A stretch of DNA of 64,000 nt from an uncultured Phycisphaerales bacterium (GTDB lineage Bacteria; Planctomycetota; Phycisphaerae; Phycisphaerales; UBA1924): NCBI GenBank assembly GCA_903929885.1, contig CAIYWI010000027.1, positions 1 through 64,000 on the forward strand. Direction: 5' to 3'. The translations under genes were made by a program, and so were the position numbers. The notes under the pieces were generated by a model. The model searched no databases. It saw only the letters and a program-made list of their open reading frames with translations, and had not been told where the DNA came from. Shown piece by piece: positions 50,311 through 59,000 of this stretch; within the stretch, counting starts at the first letter, position 1; each line of letters begins with the position of its first letter.

Positions 50311-51429
50311 TCAGCCCGCCGCCTCTTCCTCCTCGTCCCACTCCATGCGTCCCACCGTCCTGCCGAGGCGGTGGATGCGGGCGGTGAGCTCCTGCGGGTT
50401 CTTGCTGACGTCGATCATCTCCTCGGCGCCGATCTTGCCCTGCGAGTAGAGCGACCAGAGGTGGTCGTCGAGGAGCTGCATGCCGAACTTCTTGCCAGTC
50501 TGGATGGCCGAGTCGATGCGGAAGGTCTTGGCCTCGCGGATGAGGTTGGCCACGGCGGGGGTGATGACGAGGAACTCGTACGCCGCCACCATGCCCTGGG
50601 TGTCGACGCGGGTGAGCAGCGCCTGGCTGAGGATGCACAGCAGCGCGGTCGAGAGCTGCACGCGGATCTGGTTCTGCTGGGTCACCGGGAAGGCGTCGAC
50701 GACGCGGTCGATGGTCTTGGCCGCGCCGGTGGTGTGGAGGGTGCCGAAGACCAAGTGGCCCGTCTCGGCGGCTCGCACCGCCGCCTCGATGGTCTCGAGG
50801 TCGCGCATTTCGCCCACCAGGATCACGTCGGGGTCCTGACGCAGCGCGCGACGCAACGCCTCGGAGAAGCTCGGCGAGTCGTTGCCGATCTCGCGCTGGT
50901 TGCAGATCGACTTCTTGTGCGGGTGGTAGTACTCGATGGGATCTTCCATCGTGATGATGTGGCGATCCATCGTCTCGTTGATGTAGTTGATCATGCAGGC
51001 CAGCGTGGTGGTCTTGCCCGACCCCGTCGGACCCGTCACCAGGAACATGCCTCTGGGACGCCTGATCAGCTCCTGGCAGACCTTGGGCAGGCCGATCTGC
51101 TCGAAGGTCAGCAGCTTGTTGGGAATCTGGCGAAGCACGATCGCCAAGTCGCCTCGCTGCCTGAAGACCGACACGCGGAAGCGGGCCGCGTCGCCATAGG
51201 CGAAGCCGAAGTCGGTCGTGCCCTCCTCCTGCAACTCCTGCTGGTTGCGCTCGGGCGTGATGGCCTTCATCAGCGACACCATGTCGTCGGAGTCGAGCAC
51301 CTTGGTCTGGAGGTTGCGAAGGCCGCCGTGGTGGCGGATCGTCGGCTGGCGGCCGACGGTCAGGTGAAGGTCCGAGGCGCCGAGCTTGACGACGGTGTCG
51401 AGCAGGCGGTCGATCTGCATCGTGGACAT
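50311..51429 (-). CDS. pilT: Pilus retraction ATPase PilT
   Basis: Hexameric ATPase that disassembles type IV pili, giving retraction and twitching. The 372-residue protein has the PilT features: GASDLHLTVGRQPTIRHHG, Walker A GPTGSGKTTTLACMI, EDPIEYYHPHKKSICNQREIG, Walker B DVILVGEMRDLETI, His box FGTLHTTGAAKTIDRVVD, and near the C-terminus AVANLIREAKTFRIDSAI (the AIRNLIRE motif required for retraction). It lacks the zinc CxxC pairs, as expected for PilT. The acidic tail EWDEEEEAAG is additional. A retraction motor suggests real type IV pili and not only a secretion pseudopilus. Confidence 0.95.
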   Translation of the reverse strand: MSTMQIDRLLDTVVKLGASDLHLTVGRQPTIRHHGGLRNLQTKVLDSDDMVSLMKAITPERNQQELQEEGTTDFGFAYGDAARFRVSVFRQRGDLAIVLRQIPNKLLTFEQIGLPKVCQELIRRPRGMFLVTGPTGSGKTTTLACMINYINETMDRHIITMEDPIEYYHPHKKSICNQREIGNDSPSFSEALRRALRQDPDVILVGEMRDLETIEAAVRAAETGHLVFGTLHTTGAAKTIDRVVDAFPVTQQNQIRVQLSTALLCILSQALLTRVDTQGMVAAYEFLVITPAVANLIREAKTFRIDSAIQTGKKFGMQLLDDHLWSLYSQGKIGAEEMIDVSKNPQELTARIHRLGRTVGRMEWDEEEEAAG

Positions 51430-51508
51430 GGGGTTCTCTCGGGAGTTCGCCGCCGTCGCGGCATGGTGGTTGAAGTCGTCGTTCGCGGGCCTTCACCCGC
51501 CTGCGCTC

Positions 51509-53248
51509 TCACTGGTTGTCGATGTCGACCTGCGTGGTCTTCACGATCTCCTCCATCGTGGTGGCTCCCTTGAGCACCTTGATCTTGCCGTCGACCACCA
51601 GCGACTTCATGCCGTTGGCGACCGCCGCCTTGCGAAGGTCGGAGATCGGCGCGAGCTTGAAGGCCAACTCGCGGATGTGGTTGTTCATCATCATCATCTC
51701 GAAGATGGCCTGACGCCCGCGATACCCCGTGCCGTTGCACTCGGGGCACCCCACCGCCCCGAGCGCCTTGCCCCGCGCCTCGTCGGCCGTCATGCCGATC
51801 AGCCGCATCACCTTGGGGTCGTACTCGCTCTCGGGCGCGGGCGCCTTGCAGTGCTTGCACAGCACGCGGATCAGTCGCTGGGCCATCACCGCCTGGATCG
51901 ACGAGGCCACGAGGAAGGGCTTGACGCCGATGTCCACCAGGCGCGTGATGGCGCTGGGCGCGTCGTTGGTGTGCAGCGTGCTGAAGACCAGGTGGCCCGT
52001 CAGCGCGGCCTGCACCGCGATCTCGGCCACTTCCTTGTCGCGGATTTCGCCCACCAGGATGATGTTGGGCGCCTGACGCAGCATCGAGCGGAGAATCGCG
52101 GGGAACGTCAGGCCGATGTGCTCCCGCACCTGGCACTGGTTGATGCCGTCGAAGTTGTATTCGACCGGGTCCTCGGCCGTGATGATCTTCTTGTCGGGCC
52201 TGTTCAGCACGTCCAGCGCCGAGTACAGCGTCGTCGTCTTGCCCGAACCCGTCGGACCCGTCACCAGGAAGATGCCGTTGGGCCGGCGGATCACCTTGTT
52301 GAAGAGCGCGAGGTTGTCGGGCTCGAAGCCCAGGTTCACCAGGCCGATCCGCACCGAGTCGGGACGCAGGATTCGCAGCACCACGCTCTCGCCGTGGTAC
52401 GCCGGGCACGTGCTCACGCGGAAGTCGATCAGCTTGTCGTCGACCGCCAGCTTGATGCGGCCGTCTTGCGGAATCCGCTTCTCCGCGATGTTCACCGCCG
52501 CCATCAGCTTCATGCGGCTGAGCAGCGCGTTCTGCATGCGCTTGGGCAGGTTGTCGCGCTCCATGCACACGCCGTCGATGCGGTACCGCAGCCGCACCCG
52601 GTCCTCCATCGGCTCGATGTGGATGTCGCTCGCCCGCATCCGCACCGCCTCGGCGATGATGCGGTTGGCCAGTCGAACGATCGGCGCGTCCTCGTCCGTC
52701 ACGTCGATCGACTTGTCCATCGACTTGTCGACCGAGCGGTCCACCGACTTGTCCACCGACTTGTCGATCGACGAGGTCATCAGCGACTCGTTGGCCGCGA
52801 ACTTCTTCGCCGTGCCCTGCGCCGCCGCCTCGAGGTACCGCCGAATCTGCGTCTTGGCCGCCAGCCGCGGCTCGAGCTCCACGTTCAGCCGGAACCTGAG
52901 CATGTCGAACAGCTCCAGGTCCATCGGATCGTGCACCACCAGTTGCAGCCTGTTGCCCGTCTTGCCCAAGGGCAGGATCTGGTGCTTCTTCACCAGGTCG
53001 TCGGGGATGAGCTTGAGGTCGATCTTGTCGGCCACGCCACCCTGCGACAGGTCGACGTACTCCATGCCGAACTGGTTGGCCATGCCCTTGGCGACATCGT
53101 CCTCCCGCGCATAGCCCGACTCGACGATCACCTCGCCCAGCCGCTTCCCGCTGGCCTTGGCCGCCTGCGCCGCCTTCTCGGCCTGCTCGGCCGTCAGGAC
53201 GCCCCAGCCCACCAGAATCTCGCCCAGTTTCTTGCGTGATCGTGCCAT
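51509..53248 (-). CDS. Second GspE/PilB-type assembly ATPase with Ser-Val-Asp-Lys repeat linker
   Basis: A 579-residue ATPase. The N-terminal domain (RSRKKLGEILVGWGVLTAEQ, GEVIVESGYAREDDVAKGM) is of the GspE_N/MshEN type. It is followed by an unusual linker of tetrapeptides (DKSVDKSVDRSVDKSMDKSI) at about 160-182. The core has ASDIHIEPMEDRVRLRYRIDGV, Walker A GPTGSGKTTTL, EDPVEYNFDG, Walker B NIILVGEIRDKEVA, His box FSTLHTNDAPSA, and zinc pairs CKHCKAPA and CPECNGTGYRGR. Its first gene-start region faces the CoaB gene across 224 bases. pilT follows on the same strand after 79 bases. Whether it drives pilus extension (PilB role) while the first drives secretion is not decidable. Confidence 0.92.
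   Translation of the reverse strand: MARSRKKLGEILVGWGVLTAEQAEKAAQAAKASGKRLGEVIVESGYAREDDVAKGMANQFGMEYVDLSQGGVADKIDLKLIPDDLVKKHQILPLGKTGNRLQLVVHDPMDLELFDMLRFRLNVELEPRLAAKTQIRRYLEAAAQGTAKKFAANESLMTSSIDKSVDKSVDRSVDKSMDKSIDVTDEDAPIVRLANRIIAEAVRMRASDIHIEPMEDRVRLRYRIDGVCMERDNLPKRMQNALLSRMKLMAAVNIAEKRIPQDGRIKLAVDDKLIDFRVSTCPAYHGESVVLRILRPDSVRIGLVNLGFEPDNLALFNKVIRRPNGIFLVTGPTGSGKTTTLYSALDVLNRPDKKIITAEDPVEYNFDGINQCQVREHIGLTFPAILRSMLRQAPNIILVGEIRDKEVAEIAVQAALTGHLVFSTLHTNDAPSAITRLVDIGVKPFLVASSIQAVMAQRLIRVLCKHCKAPAPESEYDPKVMRLIGMTADEARGKALGAVGCPECNGTGYRGRQAIFEMMMMNNHIRELAFKLAPISDLRKAAVANGMKSLVVDGKIKVLKGATTMEEIVKTTQVDIDNQ
52703..52774 (-). repeat. Six 12-bp units encoding the tetrapeptide linker of the second ATPase
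   Basis: Six in-frame 12-base units (pattern GTC-SAY-CGA-CTT on the plus strand, with few changes) encode repeats of Asp-Lys-Ser-Val/Ile/Met. They sit between the N-terminal domain and the ATPase core. The units differ at third positions more than at coding positions. This fits an older coding repeat, unlike the perfectly identical array at 21.3 kb. Confidence 0.8.
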
Positions 53249-53472
53249 GAAAGATCCAGAATGACCCGGAGTGTCCCGGTGGACGATTCGTCCGAACAGC
53301 CAACCAACCCCGCCGCCCGGCCCGACGGGCCGACGCAGGGGGAAGGCAATGCTAACAGGCCCCCCGCCCGCCGTCCGCACGCCCTCTCACAATCTTCGCG
53401 CGGAGCCCTCCCAACACCCACCGCACGCCGTCTCGCATCAATACCCTTCCCCGCACGTTCCGACCCACGCCC

Positions 53473-54138
53473 GTGGCCCCTCTCCCTTCCATTCTCATCA
53501 CCGCCGGGCCCACGCACGAACCAATCGACGCCGTGCGATTTCTCGGCAACCGGTCCTCCGGTCGCCTCGGCATCGCCCTGGCGCTCGCCGCCGCCGCTCG
53601 CGGATGGCCGACCACCCTCCTGCTCGGGCCTGTCCCCTCGCCCCCGCCGCCCGATTCGCCCTTTCGAGTCGAGCGGTTCCGAACCTGCACCGACCTTCAG
53701 GGCCTTCTCGTCCGTCTCGCCGCCGAAGCCGACGTGCTGGTCATGGCCGCCGCCGTCGCGGATTATCGTCCCAAGGTCAATGCCGACCTGGCCGCCACCA
53801 AGTTCAGGCGCACCGACCAACCCCTCACGCTCGAGCTCGAAGCCACGCCCGACCTCCTCGAGGGTGTCTCCTCACGCCGCCGACCGGGCCAATATCTCGT
53901 CGGCTTCGCCCTGGAGCCCCGCGCCGACATCGACCGCTCCAGCCGCGCCAAACTTGAACGCAAGAAGGTCGACCTCGTCGTCGGCAATCCGCTCGAGACG
54001 ATGGACGCCCCCACCATCGAACCTTCCCTCTTCTTCCGCGACGGTCGCGTCATCGCCACCGGCGAAACCATGACCAAGGCCGACTTCGCCCCTTGGCTCC
54101 TCGATCGCATCGAGCACGAACTCCCCGCCCACTCATGA
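53473..54138 (+). CDS. coaB: Phosphopantothenate-cysteine ligase (CoaB), stand-alone DFP domain
   Basis: Ligates phosphopantothenate with cysteine in CoA synthesis; in most bacteria it is the C-terminal half of a bifunctional CoaBC. This 221-residue protein contains only the CoaB (DFP) domain: ILITAGPTHEPIDAVRFLGN and SSGRLGIALALAAAARGW at the N-terminus, then VLVMAAAVADYRPK, TPDLLEGV and VGFALEP. The flavoprotein decarboxylase half (CoaC) is not present on either side, so it must be encoded elsewhere. The start is a GTG. Its stop overlaps the ATG of the next gene by four bases. Confidence 0.88.
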   Translation: MAPLPSILITAGPTHEPIDAVRFLGNRSSGRLGIALALAAAARGWPTTLLLGPVPSPPPPDSPFRVERFRTCTDLQGLLVRLAAEADVLVMAAAVADYRPKVNADLAATKFRRTDQPLTLELEATPDLLEGVSSRRRPGQYLVGFALEPRADIDRSSRAKLERKKVDLVVGNPLETMDAPTIEPSLFFRDGRVIATGETMTKADFAPWLLDRIEHELPAHS

Positions 54139-56024
54139 AACCCCGCCCCTCTTCGCGCAAGCCCGCTCGTTCCGCTTCTCGCGCCTCCGCGACCGCCCGC
54201 TCCGCGCGAGACCGCGGCCCGCGCGACGACGCCCGCGGCTCCGACGGCCCCGCCAACTTCCTCCCCGGCGGCATCCGCGTCGTCCACGAGGACGCCGACG
54301 TCATCGTCGTCGACAAGCCCGCCGGCATCCTCACCGCCAGCATGCCCGGCGACGACCTCGACTCGGTCTTCCGCGCCATCAAGGTCTACGCCCGCCACAA
54401 GGCCAAGCGTCGCGGCACCCAGGTGTGGATCATCCACCGCCTCGACAAGGAGGCCTCGGGCCTCCTCGTCTTTGCCAAGAACGAAGCCGCCTTCGAATCC
54501 CTCAAGGAGCAGTTCCGCGCCAAGCGCGTCCACCGCCTCTACCACTGCGTCGTCGAGGGCGAGTTCGCCCCCGTCGTCGTCGGCGAGGGCTCCGTCCCGC
54601 AGCTCCCCGTCGGCACCATCCAGAGCTACCTCGTCGAAGACGACGAAGGCATCGTCAGTTCCTCGTCTGCCGCCGCCGCTCCCGCCTTCCGTCGCGGCGC
54701 CAAGCCCCAGAGCGCCGAGCCAGAGGCCAAGCTCGCGATCACCCACTACCGCGTCGTCTCCTGCGGCGACGGCCGCAGTCTCCTCCACGTCCGCCTCGAG
54801 ACCGGCCGCAAGAACCAGATCCGCGTCCACATGAAGGAGTTCGGTCACCCCATCACCGGCGACCGTCGCTACGGCTCCAAGGAAGACCCCGCCGACCGCG
54901 TCTGCCTCCACGCCACCGAACTGGCCTTCACCGCTCCCTCCAGCGGCAAGACGCTCCGCTTCGTCAGCCCCGCCCCCGCCGCGTTCTTCCGGCTTGTCGG
55001 CCGCAAAGGCAGCGAAGGCGACACCCACGAGACCGCCGACTGGAGCGTGAAGGGCCAGGAATCGCTCGCCAATCGCGCCGCCGTCTCGCTCGCCAACGCC
55101 CCCGCCGTCACGCCCACGCTCACGACACCCAACGCCGCGCCGCCCACCGACGCCACCGGCTCTTCCTGGGACCACGTCGCCGACTGGTACTCGACGCTCA
55201 TCGAGGAGCGAGGCAGCGACCACCACGACAAGCTGATCATCCCCGGCACCGTGCGGCTGCTCGACCCCAAGCCCAACGAACGCATCATCGACGTCGCATG
55301 CGGGCAAGGCAACCTTTGCCGCGCGTTGGCCTCGCTGGGCGCCTCGTGCACTGGCGTCGACGCGTCGCCGCGACTGATCGAGGCGGCCGCCCGCATCCGC
55401 GTGCACGGCGCGAGCGTGCAACCGGCGTTCCTCACCGGCGACGCGCGTTCGCTGACGGACCTGAAGGTGCCGCCTTTCGATGCCGCCTCGTGCGTGATGG
55501 CGCTCATGAACATCGAACCCCTGTCGCCGGTCTTCGCGGGCGTGGCCTCGCTGCTCAAGCCCGGGGGCAGGTTCGTCGGCGTGATCCTGCACCCGGCCTT
55601 TCGCTCGCCCGGCCAGACGGCATGGGGCTGGGACACGGGCACGGGCGACGGCGCTCGCCGCGACGGCCCGCCGAAGACCTCGGCCCGCCACGCGCGCACG
55701 CCGCGAGAAGCAGCACGCCCCGCGCCGGCGGCACGCCAGTTCCGGCGCGTCGACGGCTACCTCTCGAACGGCCGTCGCTCGGTGGTGATGAACCCGGGCG
55801 CGGCGGCCACGGGCAAGGAGGCGGTGACGACGTGGACCTTCCACCGGCCGATCCAGCAGTACGTCAAGTTGCTCGCCGAGGCGGGCTTCATGATCGACGC
55901 GCTCGAGGAATGGCCCAGCCTTCGCACGAGCCAACCGGGACCCACGGCCGCCGAGGAGAACCGGGCGCGTCGCGAGATCCCGATGTTCCTGGCGTTCCGG
56001 GCGGTGAAACTACCGGGACGGTGA
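54135..56024 (+). CDS. RluA-type pseudouridine synthase fused to a SAM methyltransferase
   Basis: A 629-residue two-domain protein. After a basic Ser/Arg/Lys-rich leader (1-45), residues ~50-305 form an RluA/RsuA-family pseudouridine synthase: VIVVDKPAGILTA, the catalytic-Asp motif HRLDKEASGLLVF (Ala where Thr is usual), RLYHCVVEGE, ETGRKNQIRVHM and GHPITGDRRYG. An Ala/Thr/Pro linker leads to a class I methyltransferase with motif I IIDVACGQGNLCRALASLG (about 380), acidic residue in CTGVDASPRL and FDAASCVMALMNIEPL. The fusion suggests coupled modification of one RNA, but the methyltransferase resembles small-molecule or UbiE-like enzymes equally well. Start overlaps the coaB stop (ATGA). Confidence 0.85.
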   Translation: MKPRPSSRKPARSASRASATARSARDRGPRDDARGSDGPANFLPGGIRVVHEDADVIVVDKPAGILTASMPGDDLDSVFRAIKVYARHKAKRRGTQVWIIHRLDKEASGLLVFAKNEAAFESLKEQFRAKRVHRLYHCVVEGEFAPVVVGEGSVPQLPVGTIQSYLVEDDEGIVSSSSAAAAPAFRRGAKPQSAEPEAKLAITHYRVVSCGDGRSLLHVRLETGRKNQIRVHMKEFGHPITGDRRYGSKEDPADRVCLHATELAFTAPSSGKTLRFVSPAPAAFFRLVGRKGSEGDTHETADWSVKGQESLANRAAVSLANAPAVTPTLTTPNAAPPTDATGSSWDHVADWYSTLIEERGSDHHDKLIIPGTVRLLDPKPNERIIDVACGQGNLCRALASLGASCTGVDASPRLIEAAARIRVHGASVQPAFLTGDARSLTDLKVPPFDAASCVMALMNIEPLSPVFAGVASLLKPGGRFVGVILHPAFRSPGQTAWGWDTGTGDGARRDGPPKTSARHARTPREAARPAPAARQFRRVDGYLSNGRRSVVMNPGAAATGKEAVTTWTFHRPIQQYVKLLAEAGFMIDALEEWPSLRTSQPGPTAAEENRARREIPMFLAFRAVKLPGR

Positions 56025-56094
56025 AACTCCAACCCATCGCATCAGCCGCGGGGCGTGCATGCACAAGTTCCGCGGGAACAGGCAGCGGCCCCGC

Positions 56095-59000
56095 TCAGCG
56101 GCCGCCCCGCTCCCACCACGCGAAGAAGGAGGCGATGTCGGCGCCGTCGATACCTCCGTCCCCGTTGATGTCCGCCCACGCCTGCCCACCCTCCCATCCG
56201 GCGAAGAAGGCCACGAGGTCCTCGCCGTCGACGCCTCCGTCGCCGTTGTAGTCGGCGAAGTTGAAGGTGATGGCAACACCGTTGGGCAAGGGCGTCTGGT
56301 GGATGGATCCTGCGATGGTCGCCGGGAGGTCGTACTCCGTGAACTGGCCGACGCGGCTGGCTCCGCTGACGATCGCGACCTCGAAGAGCGGGTAGCCGAA
56401 CGCCGGATCGAACCCGTCGACGAACTCGACGCGGAGGGTGCCGGCGAGTCTCGCCAACCCCGATGCGATGATCGAGCCGGCCCCCCCACCTTCGCCGACC
56501 TCGCCAACCAAGGTGGCCCCCTCGGCTTGGATGTAGTCGCCTGCGACCGTGAGCGTGGCGGTCTTGACGAGGCGCAGGCTGCCGCCGCTCATCGCATACT
56601 GGGCGACGCGGGTGGTGGCGGTCAACGTGACGTCGCCGCCCTGATGGTCGAATCCGGCGCAGGTCACCAAACCGAAGGTTCGCGATCCTTCGACCACCGA
56701 GATCGAGCCGGCGCCGAGGATCGGGCCGAGCAGTTGCTGGCTGCCGGCGGCGAGTCGCAGCAACGTTCCCGCAGCGAGTTGGACCTCGCCCGTGCTCGAA
56801 CCGTCGCCTTCCACCACCAGCGATCCCGACATGACGTCGATTCGTCCCGAAGACGACCAGGTGACGCCGCTGCCGACGGCCAGCGATCCAAGATCCCTGA
56901 TCAGCAGGAGTCCGACGTTGACGAGGCCGCCATCGCCGTCCTGGCCGACGATCGACGTCGAGGCGGTCACGAGCATCACGCCGTCATGCTCGTTGGTCAG
57001 CGTCGCCCCGACGAGGCGGAGTTCGCCCGAGCCGATCCAACTGAATCGGGCGTGGTTGATCGCATCGAGGGCGAGAATCTTGGTGTCCGTGCCCAGGAGC
57101 ATGATGCTGCCGGAGGCATGGAACGTGACGGAACCCGTGCCCTCGATGCGGCCGCCGGACCACTGCAGGTCGCCGAGGAGATCGAGCGCGGCTGCCGCGT
57201 CGATGACGCCGCCCCGGAGCGAGAGCTCGCCTCCGACGACCGAGTCGTCCGCGATCGACAGCCGTGAACCGGGATCGAGCGTGAGCGACCCCTGCGACAC
57301 GAGATTCGCGAGGGTGACGTGGCCCGCGGCGGCGGTGAGCAGCACCACCGCGCCGCTGTCGATGAACACGCGATCCTCGGGGCCCGGCAGCGTGTCGTTG
57401 GTCCAGTTGAGGGGATTGTCCCAGCGGCCGTCGCCGCCGCCGCCGTCCCACGACGCCGTCACGGCTCCGACGAACACGGCAGCATCCGCGACCGGAGGCG
57501 CCGCCTCGACGTTGCCGGAATTGTCCTTGGCCACGGAGTAGAACCGATAGGTCGATCCGGCGCGACCAAGGAACTCGGCCTGCGTGAAGGTGGTGTCGAC
57601 AAGCCACGCGACATAGGGGCGTCCGTCGACGGAGTAGTACACGCTGTACGAAGCGATGCCCGACCCGTCGCTGTTCTCGTCGCCCGACCATCGCACGGTG
57701 AACGTCGTGACGCCGTCGGTCGCGGCGATCGGCTCGACCCGCGAAGCGGGACCGACCGCGTCGATGGTGTTGAAGACCGGCGGCGTGTCGATGGGCGCCT
57801 CGGTGTCGAAGATGATCGTGGCAAGCGCGTCGATGCGGCTGCCGTTCGTCGCGTCGCTCCTGGGCCGGATCGAGAAGTCGACCGAACCCTGTCCCGCGCC
57901 CGAAGCGTCGTTGGGAGGCAGGATGCCGACGAACGGATCGAGCGGAGGCTGGTTGGTGGCGGGATCGATGGCCGTGAAGTCCCAGAACGCCTCGCCGGTC
58001 ACGATGTTCACGCCCGCCGACACGTCGACGTAGACGCCCAACGAGTCGACCGCGTCGATCCGCTGGTAGGAGAACGACGACCCGTCGGGGATGTCGACCA
58101 GCACCGACCCGAAGGCCAGATCGCCCAGGCGGAACGTTCGCCAGTCGAGGTCGGCGTCGAGCGGCAGCGAGATGCGGATGGTCCGCGCGGCGGCCGTCGC
58201 CGTCGCCATGTTCTCAAACCGGATGCGATACGACAGCGTCGCATCGACGCTCACCCAGCGATCGGCTCCCCAGCCCTCCGGCCCGACGATATCGTTGGGG
58301 TCGGACGGTCGCGCGAAGCGGGTGGTTGCCGTGGCGCTGGGAGTGTACTCCTGCTCGTCAAGACGTCGCAGCTGTTCGCAAACGCTCCGATTCACGGAGC
58401 CGCACGCAGCTTGCCGCTTCAACCCCGCAAGCCCGTTCACGATGTTGACCGCGTTGTCGGGATCCATCGCGAATCTGAGCGAGTCTCCCAGCGTCGGCAG
58501 CACCCTGCCACCCACGTCAAGGGTGACCTCCGCCGCGACGGTGCCCGCCACCCGAGCGGTTGGCTGCATCGCTTCGAGCCTCTGGATCGTGTTTGGGGGC
58601 GTTGGCCAACGGATGAGATCCTCGACGCGATCGGCCCACGGTTTCGTCCCCAAACGCTGGTCCGCCATGAAATTCAACCACCAGTCGTACGCGTTCCAGA
58701 CCGAAGCCGGCACACCCCGAAGTCCGAAGGGATCGACACGCGTCAGCGGGTCGTTCTCGACATACGCATAGAGGTTGGCGCCCCCAAGAACTCCTGCCGG
58801 GTCGACGTTGCGGAATCGGCCCATCGCGGGGTCGTATTGGCGAAGACCCATCAGCAAGGTGTCGGACGAGAGCGCCTGCACGCCGAACTCAGCCCCGAAG
58901 CCCGGCGCACCGGCTTGTTCAGTCCCGCCGGTGATCGAGCGAATGCCGAAGGCCGAGTACCGCCAGGTCGCCAGCGTCGACCCGTCCGAACCGGTCACCG

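Noticed and set aside
46875-50387. 1170-codon plus-strand open frame across pilC and the GspE/PilB gene
   Set aside because: It mirrors genes with unmistakable Walker and GspF motifs on the minus strand and has no recognisable protein features of its own.
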